From Neoscytalidium dimidiatum (Eukaryota; Ascomycota; Dothideomycetes; Botryosphaeriales; Botryosphaeriaceae): a stretch of DNA of 40,000 nucleotides. The notes below the pieces were generated by a model. The model was given only the letters and a program-made list of their open reading frames with translations, did not search any database and was not told the origin of the DNA. Shown here piece after piece: positions 9,582 to 20,784 of this stretch (its first letter is position 1; every line of letters starts with the position of its first letter). The stretch is taken from the NCBI GenBank assembly GCA_037367355.1, contig JAVSCG010000021.1:1-40000 (forward strand), in the 5' to 3' direction. The position numbers and the translations under genes were made by a program.

Positions 9582-10793
9582 ATGACATCCTGGACCGAAA
9601 TCAGGAACAACCTTCCGACGGAGGAGGAACAGCTTCAGTCAATCCGTCCCTTGATCCCTGGAAACCCAGCTCTTAACATGAGGCTGCTCATTTCGGAAGC
9701 ATATTCTCGGGCATAGCATCCTTGAGTCGAGCAATCAACGGACCCAGAGTACCAGAGAACGCCAGTGAGGACTGCGGCCAAGTCCTTCTGGAGTACTTCA
9801 TTCGAGGACAAGCCTTTACTGTCAACCGTACTATGCGGCCCTCCACCCCAGCCACCCCGCGACATCAGAATCGACCCCCACAACACCAAACTAAAGATCA
9901 AGACCCCGACACCTACGATGGGGATCGGCGTAAGCTCAACGACTTCCTGGCCCAACTAGAGAATTACTTCGAATTCTACAAAGCATCATTCAAGGACGAT
10001 GAGGAAAGGGTCCGCTTTGCAGGAACCTACCTCCGAGGTAACGCAGCACGGTGGTTCGAACCCTATCGAAAGGATTTCCGCTCGGCCATCCCACGTACGG
10101 AAACCAGTAGCCTGTTCGCCAACTACAATCGCTTCGCCGACGCAATCAGACAAGCCTTTGGTAGCAAGAACGAGGAGCAGGAGGCCGCCCTTCGAATTCA
10201 GGACCTCCGACAAACCCGATCAGTCTCGGAATATGTCACGGAATTCCGCATGCTCGCCTCCTACCTCAATTGGAACGACCAATCCTCAAATACATCTTCT
10301 ACAAGGGCCTAAAGCACAATGTGAAGGCCGAATTCGCCCGCACCGGATTACCCAAGGACCTTAGCGAGACCATCGACACGGCCATCCGAGTCGACCAACA
10401 ACTGTTCAATTTCAGACAAGAGACAGGCCAAACCCGATACTCGGCCAACACCGCGCAACCTCGAAACAACCTACCCCCGGGGGACCCCATGGACTTAGAT
10501 GCCAACCAACGACGAAACCTCGGCTGGCGCCGGAGGAAGAACAGCGACGGCGTGAAAGGGTCTTTGCTTCCACTGTGGAAAGCACGGACATATCAGCAGA
10601 AACTGCCCAGACAAACGAACCAGCAACCAGCGAACCAACGACAAGAAAACCACCTCGGCTACTGAAGGACGACCGGAGACCCCCAACCATGACACCATCC
10701 ACTGGTCCACTTGTAGCATCGAAGCCTGCCCCATTCACCAGGAAGCTAAGAACATCAGCGGGTACCACCCAAAAAACTAGAAACGCCTACTGA
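9582..10793 (+). pseudogene. E2 gag, frameshifted
   Basis: Gag forms the particle that packages the element RNA. ATG 9582 opens MTSWTEIRNN, identical to the E4 start at 32730. A 1-nt loss near 9706 (TATTCTCGG against TATTCCTCGG in E4) makes a stop at 9714-9716. The frame resumes with the Pro-rich stretch and a capsid-like block at about 9920-10300 (DGDRRKLNDFLAQLENYFEF, then GNAARWFEPY). A further shift follows near 10290. The nucleic-acid-binding knuckle CFHCGKHGHISRNC is at about 10565-10606 (C-X2-C-X4-H-X4-C). TGA at 10791-10793 ends the region. Whether gag and pol are normally joined by frameshifting cannot be judged through these indels. Confidence 0.75.
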
Positions 10794-10915
10794 ACTGGGG
10801 CTACAGCAGGCGAGGCCCCTGCCCCACAGGACCATAGCAGCATCGACCGGAAAACCACAGGACACCCACCAGAAAGCAAAGGAGACCTGCAGAATACGGG
10901 AACCACTGGGTTGTC

Positions 10916-13900
10916 GTGACAAAAATCAATGGACGCCGAGCGCTCACCCTCATCGACTCCGCATCACAAGGGAACTACGTCTCAAACCGATTTGCAGAAA
11001 AAGCCAACCTAAAACCCAGAGAAAAGGACCAACCATATCAGCTGAGAACTGTTGATGGATCCCCCAGCTCCTTTGGAGATGGAAAGGTAATCATCGAAAC
11101 CCCGAAACTGACCCTCGAATACAAAAACCACAGGGAACGTATCTGTCTAGACGTTACCAAGATCCCCAAGTATGATGTCATTCTCGGCATCCCTTGGCAG
11201 AAGAAATGGAAAATACAATACGATTGGGACAATGGAGGAATTACCCTCAAGTCCAGAGAACGAAACCAAGAACCAGAATGGAAACCACGCACCATAGCCG
11301 AACCGATTACCCACGTAAGCCTAATTTCGAAAGCTGCGCTGGAAAGGACCCGAAAGAAGGGGCAAGCAATTGGAATGATGTGGTATCGCCCCACCACTAC
11401 AAACAAAGAAAGAACCCGACAGATTAGTGCCACCAGACGAGAAAAACCAGACTACCCGACACCCGTGGGAGGAGATGACCCCACCAGGATACACGAACAG
11501 TACCTTGATGGCGTTCCTAAGGAATACCACCGGTTCAAGGAAATTTTCAGAGAAAAGATCGAAGACGCACTACCGGAACACAGACCATGGGACCACGAGA
11601 TCAACTTGAAACCAGGCACTGAACCCCGATTTGGACCCCATCCAATGTCGGAAAAGGAGTTACAAAATGAGGGAACACTTGGACTTACTACTGAAGAAGG
11701 GATACATCCGACCCTCTCAATCCTCAGCAGGATTCCCCGTCCTCTTCGTACCAAAGCCCGGAGGCAAGTTACGCCTCTGTGTGGATTACCGATCCCTGAA
11801 CGACATTACCATCAAAGACCGCTACCTCTACCCCGCATCGATGAACTAAGGGATCGCCTCCGGGGCACGATTCTTCACCAAGTTAGACCTGCGGGATGGG
11901 TACCACCTTATCCGAATCAAGGAAGGACATGAATGGAAAACCGCATTCAGAACTCGATACGGTTTGTACGAGTACTTGGTAATGCCTTTCGGACTTACCA
12001 ACGCCCTGCCACATTCCAAGCCCTTGTCAACCACGTCCTACGAGAATATCTGGACCGATTCTGCACAGCCTACCTCGACGACATCCTGATCTACTCAGAA
12101 ACCCTTGAAGAACACAAGGAACATGTATCCAAAGTCCTCCAGAAACTACTCGAATACAACCTCTCCGTCAAACCAGAAAATGTACCTTCCATGCCCAAAG
12201 GGTAGAATTCTAGGCTTTATCATCGAACCAGGAAAAATAGTCATGGACCCAAAAAGGTGGAAGACATCCTGAAGTGGCCAGAACCAAGGAACGTCAAAGA
12301 AGTACAAGCCTTTTAGGGTTTGCCAACTTCTACCGACGATTCATCAAACGATACTCGCATGTAGCCGAACCCCTAATCCGACTCACCCGAAAAATACTTT
12401 CACCTGGGAAGCACCCCAACAAGAGGCGTTTGATCAACTCAAAGGGCCTTCGTAGAAGCGCCGGTACTCCTCATGTTCGATCCTGACAAGCCACTCTACC
12501 TCGAAACTGACGCATCCGACTATGCCATTGGCGCTACCCTCAGCCAGCCAGACGACGAGGGAAGATTACACCCTATCGCGTATTACTCGCAAAATGTCAC
12601 CCGCCGAGCTCAATTACGAGATACACGACAAAGAACTGCTTGCGATCGTCACAGCGTTCAAGGAATGGCGACACTACCTTGAGGAGCTAACTACGAAATC
12701 ACGGTATACTCGGATCACAAGAACCTGGGATACTTCACAACCACCAAGGTGTTAAACAGAAGACAAGTACGATGGGCAGAACAACTCGCCCCTTCTACTT
12801 CAAGATCCACTACCGCAAGGAAGTGAAAACGGCAAGGCCGACGCACTTAGCCGCAGAGCCGACCACGTGGAAGGAAAGCCAGAACTATCACCAGCAGTAC
12901 TACGACAAAATGACGACGGCACGTTAGGCCCCAACCGCCCCGAATCATTGAAGAATCCGACGCACCCTGGGAAGAACGAATACTGGCACCCATCATAAGG
13001 CTAGGGAGCCCCATCGACGACGACGAACCTCCACGAAACCCAACACCAGAGCAGGAGCCGGAGGACGAAGAGGAACCGCAGGACGAGGAACCCATACCAA
13101 CACTTGAAGAAACCACGGAAGAGGCAGTAAACGAGGAAGAAGATGACACCGCCACTTGGGAACAAATCATCCAAGGAAAATATAACAATGATCCGCTATC
13201 CCAAGAACTGCTTCAACGAATAGGCACCCCGAACATGACGACCCCGACCTAGTCCAAGACCATAGAGGCAACATACTATTCCGCGGAAAAATCTACGTAC
13301 CCACACCTCTGCGCAAACGGCTGACAAAGGAATACCACGAGTCCGCAGTTCACGGACACCCAGGAATGACAAGAACCTTGGAACGGCTTGAAGACACTTC
13401 TACTTTCCCGAATGAGGAAAGTAGTAGAGAAAGTCATCCAGGAATGTGACGAATGCGCAAAAACAAGGTGGCACGACATGCACCATACGGACAACTACAG
13501 CTCATCACAACACCAACCAAACCCTGGGAATCGGTCACAATGGATTTTATCACCGACCTGCCAAATTCAGTAGACCCTGTGACTAAAGCACGACACAACG
13601 CCATCCTGGTCATTGTCGACCGCCTGACAAAATGGGCATACTTCATCCCTTGTAAAAAAAATCGGAGCAGAAGGCTGCGCCTACCTCTTCCTCAGATATG
13701 TCTTCGCCCACCACGGGATGCCCAAGGAACTAATCACGGACCGAGACCCACGATTCAGAGCTAAGTTCTGGCAAACCTTGGTCCACAAGTTAGAACTAAA
13801 CACAAGATGTCAACAACGGCACACCCGCAAACCGATGGACAAACGGAACGAACCAACCAAACGCTAGAACAGTACCTAAGATTCTACCTGAATTACAGGC

Positions 13901-14842
13901 AAAACAACTGGGTCGAACTCCTACCATTAGCCCAATACGCGTACAACAGCACATCAACGGAAGCCACACAAACCACGCCCTTCTACGCCAACTACGGATT
14001 CGACCCTACTGCCTTCGGAGAACCCCAGATCTGCGAAGTACTCGCCAAAAAGCTATGCTCAGAGCAGACCAGCTACGTGAACTACACCAGGAACTGGCCT
14101 GAGACATCAAATTCACCGCATACCGAATGGCCATGTACCATGACAGACGGCGCCAGGCGTCGCCGCCCTGAAGGAGGGGGATAAAGTCTGGCCTCAGAAA
14201 AACATCAAAACAACACGATCGAACGACAAATTGGACCACAAGAAAATCGGACCCTACCAAATTGAGAAAAACTTTCACCTGTTTCCTTTAAACTCAGATT
14301 GCCAGAACAAGTGGGTATACACCCAGTTTTCCACATCTCTTTACTTGAACCCGCACACAGCAACGCCGAACCTGACCCAGAACTTGAAATACACCCCGAT
14401 GACGCCGACAAAGAATGGGACGTAGAGAAAATCTTGATGGAGACTGGATCGACGGTCAATTTAAGTACCTCATCAAATGGGAAGGAGCGGATTCCGCCGG
14501 AAACCGTGGGAACCCTCATGGGAACCAATCTCTTACCTTAACTGCGAGGAACTCATCCATGAATACCACCGACGAAACCCTGACCGCCCAAACCCAGAGC
14601 ATCCTCCCACGACGCAACCCCGGAGGAGGCGTCAAGGACACCTGAAACTGGTCCACCGGTGCCTCGAGGAACCAGCCCGTCGGAACCCGCCACGTCACCA
14701 CCGCCTGAACCAGATAACAAGGACCCTGAGCCGCCCGCGCCTCCTGCGCCTCCTCAGCCTCAATGGCCGCCAACTCCCGCTCAAACAACTCCTGACCGGG
14801 AATCCAGGAAGGAAAGTGTCCGCAACAGGCGGATCACCTTGA
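10916..14842 (+). pseudogene. E2 pol: protease, RT, RNase H, integrase, chromodomain (frameshifted)
   Basis: An open 338-codon stretch at 10916-11932 starts with the aspartic protease (ALTLIDSASQGNYVS, with DSA where DSG/DTG is usual, then YDVILGIPW). Reverse transcriptase follows, with the catalytic YLDD at 12071-12082. RNase H has [11 protein letters not shown] near 12500 and ADALSRR near 12845. Integrase has the zinc-binding H...H near 13340 and C-X2-C at 13444-13456. Its acidic triad lies in TMDFITDLP (about 13540), TDRDPRF (about 13737) and [11 protein letters not shown] (about 13840). The chromodomain is at about 14415-14575 ([17 protein letters not shown], then [12 protein letters not shown]), split over three frames. 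Single-nt indels near 11660, 11850, 12195, 12315, 12680 and 13650 break the frame. The C-terminal Pro-rich tail runs opposite the antisense gene. Confidence 0.85.
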
Positions 14843-15175
14843 CCGAGAAGTGGCGGTACGACGAACCAAACGTTGAGCCTCTTGCAACCGCTGAATCTCG
14901 GCCTCATCCCTTTCGATCTCGCGCTGGGTCTGCTCAATCTGAGCCCGCACCCGGTCCCGTTGTTGATCCACACGACGAAACTCAATAGGGGCCATGTCAG
15001 AAGGAAAGGAACAAAGGTGGCCTCGCTTGGCACACTCGTAACACCTCTTGGAATCCGGCGACACAAGACAACGAAGACGAGGTCTCTCCACACAAAAGGA
15101 ACAACGTCTGGGAGCGTCAGTACCGTTACGAAGGATACGGGCGAGAAGCGCGCGTCGACGAGCGGAACTGGACAT
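14640..15175 (-). pseudogene. E2 antisense accessory gene: six-Cys Zn-cluster plus coiled coil
   Basis: Runs opposite to gag-pol between the chromodomain and the 3' LTR. ATG 15175 opens a 113-codon frame to 14834. Residues C25, C28, C36, C45, C48 and C55 give C-X2-C-X7-C-X8-C-X2-C-X6-C, close to the fungal Zn2Cys6 pattern. Residues 66-103 (start FRRVDQQRDRVRAQIEQTQ) predict a charged coiled coil. Homology to E4 continues in another frame as LFERELAAIEAEEAQEA, so a frameshift separates the halves. I estimate the full protein at about 180-220 aa; the end is approximate. A TATA box and palindrome lie upstream. Uncharacterised fungal proteins of this build are familiar to me, but I cannot name a family. 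Possible roles include DNA binding or control of the element. Confidence 0.6.
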
Positions 15176-15224
15176 GACGGCAGAGAAATAATCTCAAGGG
15201 AACTAAGGAGGGAGCTCAACTACC

Positions 15225-15250
15225 TTATACTCGACCTTCGGGCCGAAGGT
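15225..15250 (-). promoter_or_regulatory. Antisense-gene promoter: TATA box and ACCTTCGG-n-CCGAAGGT palindrome
   Basis: On the minus strand TATAA (15225-15229) lies about 50 nt before ATG 15175. Just upstream, 15234-15250 is a perfect 8-bp inverted repeat with a single central base. E4 keeps both (palindrome and TATAAA at about 27083-27112). E1 keeps TATAA and a one-base-damaged palindrome. Promoter activity is inferred. Confidence 0.5.
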
Positions 15251-15253
15251 TCC

Positions 15254-15265
15254 AGAGGGGGATAG
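15254..15265 (+). other. E2 polypurine tract
   Basis: AGAGGGGGATAG abuts the 3' LTR. The same tract precedes the 3' LTR in E1, E3 and E4. Confidence 0.7.
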
Positions 15266-15645
15266 TGTTACGGCACAGTCGCCCAGAAAGGCGGATAACG
15301 AAACCCTACGACTACTCACCGCCCACGTGACCAACTCAGGCCTAACTCGGCAGAATACCTACCGACACTGATGCACCAGACCACCGCACACTGCTCAGCA
15401 AAGCTCGGACCACCGATCAGTACTGATCAGTGGGTTAACATTACAGATCACTACTGATCGTACCGATCACCCATGTATATAGACCACACTCATTTATCGT
15501 AGTTAGGACCCTCGTGGTCAACTTGTCAATTGATTCTCACCTACTATTGTACGAACCTCCCTGCCTACCACTGTATTGGCCCCTAGAAAGCCCAAGCTGC
15601 CTGACGACGCGCCTCGACTCCCCCAGAAAGAGTCCCGGCGTAACA
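15266..15645 (+). repeat. E2 3' LTR, 380 bp
   Basis: Matches the 5' LTR apart from short indels (for example GGGGCC to AGGCC). Followed by GTAAC (15646-15650). Confidence 0.9.
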
Positions 15646-18600
15646 GTAACTATACGAAAGTAAGGTATTATTATCTTATAAGTACTTTTATTATACTATT
15701 AGCTACTATTTTAGCTATCGGCGTCTATTTTACTTAAATTATCTTATCTATACTTTCAATGGCTAGTATTAGTATATATTAATATATCGAGGCTAGTATT
15801 AAGTTTTAGTCCTAATTCGTTTATAAGCTCTAGTATTCGCCATTATTATATTATATTTTAATTTTATATTCTAGTTAAAGTTTTATATTTAAAGAACCTT
15901 TTCTACTAAATAGATAAATAGCGGTTTCTAATAGATTTAGAAGTTTAGCTTTAGTAAGAAGAAGACTATACGCTACTTTCTAGCACTCTAGTTCACTAGT
16001 ATACTAAAAAGAGAAAGATAAACTTAGTAGCTTTTTCTTATATCCGTATTCAGAGTTTAATAAGATATTACTATATTACTTAAAGTACTGCCTACATTAT
16101 TGAGCTGTCTATAAAGAGTACTCTCCTTCAGATATTTTCTAAGTATATAAGATTTACTTTCGCTAGCTCTTTAATAGTACTCTCTAAAGGGTTTTATATA
16201 TTTCTAAGAGCTTAGACGTTATAAAGTAATATTAGGCGTATAAATATGTAAGAAAGTTAATCGAACTAACTTTACTCTAGTACTTATAAATTTAAGTAGA
16301 AGTTACCTATCAAGATTCTTCATGATTTACTCCTGTATAGGTAGTAGTATTAATATCTTAATACTTTTATCGATATAAAAACGCTTAATAAGTATCTTTA
16401 TATATAACTTTTATAAGAGCTATATATACCTTCTATTTCTATTCTATATAATCTATACTATATGAACTATTATACTTTACTTAATAAAATATTTTATAGA
16501 CTAGAAGACTTCTTTGTAATATTAACGTGCTTCTTATAGTTTTTACTATAGGTAACGATAATATTGTCTACGAAGAAGAAGACGATTAGATATTCGCTTA
16601 AATAGATATAGATTTAGTACTTCCTAGAGCCTAAGCTCTTAAAGAGTTTTATAGAGATACTTACTAGAGCGCTAGTGCTTATTTAAGGTCCGTATAGTAC
16701 CTGGGTGAGGCGTAGTATTTTTCTAGGCTTAATATTTATACCGTTTAGTAGGTAATAGTAGACTTTCTTATCTAAAATAACGTAGGGGAAGGCGTTTACT
16801 ACGTCGTACTAACGAGTTTCGAGATTAAAGGCGGTAATAAGTGCTATAAGGGTTCTAAGTATACGTAGAGCTAATATAGTAGATAACGATCTTGCCGGCA
16901 TACTACTTATCCTCTTATATATCTGTAATTTTTATACTTTATTAATTAGCCGAATTTATTAAGTTTATATTTAAATACTTTAGTAAGTAGTATAATCTAT
17001 TTCTACTTATTAATAGCTTTAGTAATTAGTACTTTCTTCTAGACGTTCTTTACTTAGAGCTTTCTTATTTCCTCTTATAGAGCTTCTAAAAACTACTCCT
17101 TATATAGATAAACGAGTAGCTCTTTATAGTTACGTAGTTTAGAAGAAAGGTCGTATACTTTAGCTTCTAGCCGTATTATTTTTAGTAAGATAGACTAGGC
17201 TACGTAAAAGACTATCTTATACTAGTAGTTTTACTATAATAAAGCTACGTAGGCCGTTTTTCTAAATTTAGTACGGCGTCCTTTAATAATATTAGAAGGG
17301 TTAATTTTAGAAGAGATTTCTACTACTCTTAAGGCCTAATTACCTCTCTATAGTAATTTCTAAGCTTTCTATATTATTATAGTCTTATCTTCTACTCTAG
17401 AAGCGCTCTATAATAGTAGTTAATTTTCTACTTTAGGTAAGACTTTAGAAGTCGGTAATTAACTCTAAGAAGAATATATTTTAGGGTCTTTATAGAGACT
17501 ATAGCTAGGTAATAACTATTTTATATAAAAATTTAGCCTACTATCGTCCGCGGAGAGCGTAGTTCTCTATATAGAGCTTTCTTCTTCCTTCTAATTACTC
17601 TTACTTTTAGAACTTAAATCGATTATATTATTTAGGTCGAGTATAATTAGTAGATACTCTATTAAAGATTCTACTACTTCTTTAGATATCTCTAGTATAA
17701 AGGTTTCTTTTTCGTAAGGCTAAAATCTTATTATTTCGTTAAAAGTAATATCTCGTATAATAATAACCCTTTAATCCGGTAGATACTATATTCGGTAGAT
17801 ATTTCTAGAATTATAGCCGATTAAGTAGCCTACTAGGACTCTATCTAATAGTTTATCGGATAACGTAATAGTTTTATTTAATATATAGGCCTTACTACCG
17901 TATACTCGTAAATATACTAGCGAAGACTTACTACTATATACTAACTTAAATAGAGTTTTCTACTTTAAGCGCCTACTAGGGGTTCGGTTATAAATATAGG
18001 CCGCTACGAAGTAGATTTCTAGCTATAGTTCTACTAGAAAGTTACCTTTCACTCAAAGACGCGAGCCAAGAGTAAGGACTCCTCCCAACCGTTCTAAATA
18101 TCTATTCTATTTAGAAGTATATAGTATAGAAGTTTCTAGGTAATTTCTTACTTTTTATAGAGTCAAAATATGTTAAGGAGGTCTCGTTATTAGAGCGAAA
18201 GAATACGACTTTCTACTTAAAACGGGTTTAAATTAACTAGAAGAACTTCTAAAGAATATCTACGTATTAGTATTTATTTATATATAAACGAACAAGTATA
18301 TAGTTCGTTACTATATATTCTAGGTATATAATATATCTATACTTATTATACGCATAATAATTATATTAAATAAGACGCGAAAGAAGAATTCTAATAACTA
18401 TTCTTCCTTCTTTTCTAAACGTAAAATAATCTAGTACGCTTTTGTTCTTATATATATATTATAGTACGATTCCTAATTCGATTAAGATTTAATTTTAGCT
18501 TCTTAAGCGGCTTTAGAGAGGTAAGTTATTACTCCTCTACCTATATAAGCTATAATCTTATACTAGTAATTAATTAGAAGCTTTCTAGTAGTTATAGCAG

Positions 18601-19132
18601 CTAGAGCGTAGCTCGTATTCGGTAAAGTTAACTCCTAGTAGTATTTAATAAAGTAGGTATCGTTTTCTACTATAATATCGTAGAAGATAGACCAATCTAC
18701 TATCTTATATATACGTCTTTTACTAGCGTCTATTAAACAGCCTAATTTCTTAATAGTTTAGATTAAGATAAGGTTCGCTAATATATTAGGTACGTAGTAG
18801 ACGTTCTTAAGGAGTATTTTAACTTCCTTACTATTTCTTTATACTATAACTAGTACGTCTATATAGCTTTTAATTAGTTAAGGTCCGCTACCTAAAATAA
18901 CGTATTTACCGTTTACTACTAGGCGAATATTCGTAAGTTATTATTTTATATATTTATAATAAATATAAGCGTTTAAGCTAGTATCTATAATCTATAAGAG
19001 CTATATCGTAGTAGAATCTTACTTTTAAGCTAAGAAAGCTATTAGTACCGTCTTTACTATAGCTACGAGTAACCTAACTTCTATAGTTAGTATTATAGAC
19101 TTCTTTTAATTAAGAATTTATTTATTTCTTAC
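15646..19132 (-). pseudogene. Copia pol remnant destroyed by RIP
   Basis: 3.5 kb of TA-rich DNA with stops in every frame. On the minus strand, reverse transcriptase motifs are still readable. DVVNAF with a following LDK near 16785-16830 matches the Copia D-V-x-x-A-F segment. LIVFFFVDNIIV near 16550-16590 matches the YVDD active site with Y to F and D to N changes. Integrase should lie toward 19132 and RNase H toward 15646, but I could not read their catalytic residues. The piece is bounded by target copies of E2 (GTAAC, 15646) and E3 (CTTAC, 19128-19132). Confidence 0.75.
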
Positions 19133-19497
19133 TGTTACGGCGCAGCAAGAAGGGAAGGAGAGGAAGTGCTGAGCTGGAGGAAATCGGACCCACCAACACA
19201 ACACAGCCAAGATACAAGACGCCCGTGGCCACCCCGATGACTCAGCAACAACACCGCGGTCACAATGCCAAGGCCTGACCACTCAACCTGACCACCAGAA
19301 CCACCGCGGTCACGGCCAGCGGTCACACCCACCATCTCACAGTATAGAGCACACTCGTTCACAGTAGATAGACCCCGTGGTCAACTTGTCAATTGATTCT
19401 ACCCTCATTGTACGAACTCCCCGCTACCACTGTATTGGCCTGAAAGCAAGCTGCCTGACGACGCGCCTCGACTTCCCAGAAGAGTCCTGGCGTAACA
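19133..19497 (+). repeat. E3 5' LTR, 365 bp, variant U3
   Basis: The tips TGTTACG and CGTAACA and the R-U5 from GTGGTCAA (19377-19384) match the other elements. U3 (about 19142-19340) differs: the GATC cluster is replaced by CGGTCAC repeats (two CCGCGGTCAC and one AGCGGTCAC). The priming site TTGACCAC is at 19500-19507. Confidence 0.85.
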
Positions 19498-19548
19498 CTT
19501 TGACCACCTTTCTTAGGCACCGGAGGCCCACCCTGAAAACTACTAACC

Positions 19549-20673
19549 ATGACATCCTGACCGAAATCAGGAACAACCTTCCGACGGAGGAGGAACAGCT
19601 TCAGTCAATCTCCCTTGATCTGAAACCCAGCTTAACATGAGGCTGCTCTTTCGGAAGCATATTCCTCGGGCATAGCCTCCTTGAGTCGAGCAATCAACGG
19701 ACCCAGAGTACCAGAGAACGCCAGTGAGGACTGCGGAAGTCCTTCTGGAGTACTTCATTCGAGGACGCCTTTACTGTCAACCGTACATGCGGCCCTCCAC
19801 CCCAGCCCCCGCGACATCAGAATCGACCCCACAACACCAAACTAAAGATCAAGACCCCGACACTTACGATGGGGATCGGCGGCTCAACGACTTTGGCCCA
19901 ACTAGAGAATTACATTTACAGCATCATTCAAGGACGATGAGGAAAGGGTCCGCTTTGTGAACCTACCTCCGAGGTAACGCAGCACGGTGGTTCGAACCCT
20001 ATCGAAAGGATTTCCGCTCATCCCACGTACGGAAACCAGTAGCCTGTTCGCCAACTACAATCGCTTCGCCGACGCAATCAGACAAGTTTGTAGCAAGAAC
20101 GAGAGCAGGAGGCCGCCTTCGAATTCAGGACCTCCGACAAACGATCAGTCTCGGAATATGTCACATTCCGCATGCTCGCCTCCTACCTCAATTGGAACGA
20201 CCAACTCAAATACATCTTCACAAGGGCCTAAAGCACAATGTGAAGGCCGACGCTGCACCGAGCCCAAGGACCTTAGCGACCATCGACGGCCATCCGAGTC
20301 GACCAACAACTGTTCAATTTCAGACAAGAGACAGGCAAACCCGATACTCGGCCAACACCGCGCAACCTCGAAACAAACCTTTCGGGACCCATGACTTAGA
20401 TGCCAACCAACGACGAAACCTCGGCCGGCCGGAGGAAGAACAGCGACGGCGTGAAGGGTCTTTGCTTCCACTGTGGAAAGCACGAGACATATCAGCAGAA
20501 ACTGCCCAGACAAACGAACCAGCAACCAGCGAACCAACGACAAGAAAACACCTCGGCTACTGAAAGACCGAGACCTCAACCATGACACCATCCACTGGTC
20601 CACTTGTGCATCGAAGCCCCATTCACCAGGAAGTAAGCATCAGGTACCACTCAAAACTAGAAACGCCTACTGA
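19549..20673 (+). pseudogene. E3 gag, frameshifted
   Basis: ATG 19549 is the same start as in E2. The capsid-like block and the CCHC knuckle (about 20465-20505) are present. At least ten short deletions relative to E2 break the frame; examples lie near 19612, 19625, 19735 and 19880. It ends at the same stop as E2 gag. Confidence 0.7.
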
Positions 20674-20784
20674 ACTGGGGCTACAGCAGGCGAGGCCCTG
20701 CCCCACAGGACCAGCAGCATCGACCGGAAAACCACAGGACACCCACCAGAAAGCAAAGGAGACTCGCAGGAACCACTGGGTTGT

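Larger units (their letters stand above)
9142..15645 (+). mobile_element. Chromovirus E2 (Ty3/Gypsy), best preserved copy, plus strand
   Basis: 6,504 bp with LTRs at 9142-9526 and 15266-15645 that differ mainly by five short indels. The internal order is priming site, gag with CCHC knuckle, protease, reverse transcriptase, RNase H, integrase, chromodomain, Pro-rich tail, antisense accessory gene and purine tract. It has no RIP signature: CA and TG are common. Frameshifts occur in gag and pol, so as written it is not autonomous, although some may be sequence errors. The chromodomain places it among fungal chromoviruses. Confidence 0.9.

Noticed and set aside
14659..14988. Pro-rich plus-strand ORF opposite the antisense gene in E2, as a possible separate gene
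   Set aside because: It has no start or domain of its own. It is either the pol C-terminal tail or a shadow of the antisense coding sequence.
15646..19132. AT-rich block considered as a centromere-like or replication-origin region
   Set aside because: It joins with the other AT-rich pieces into one Copia element with LTRs, primer site and reverse transcriptase motifs. RIP explains the composition.
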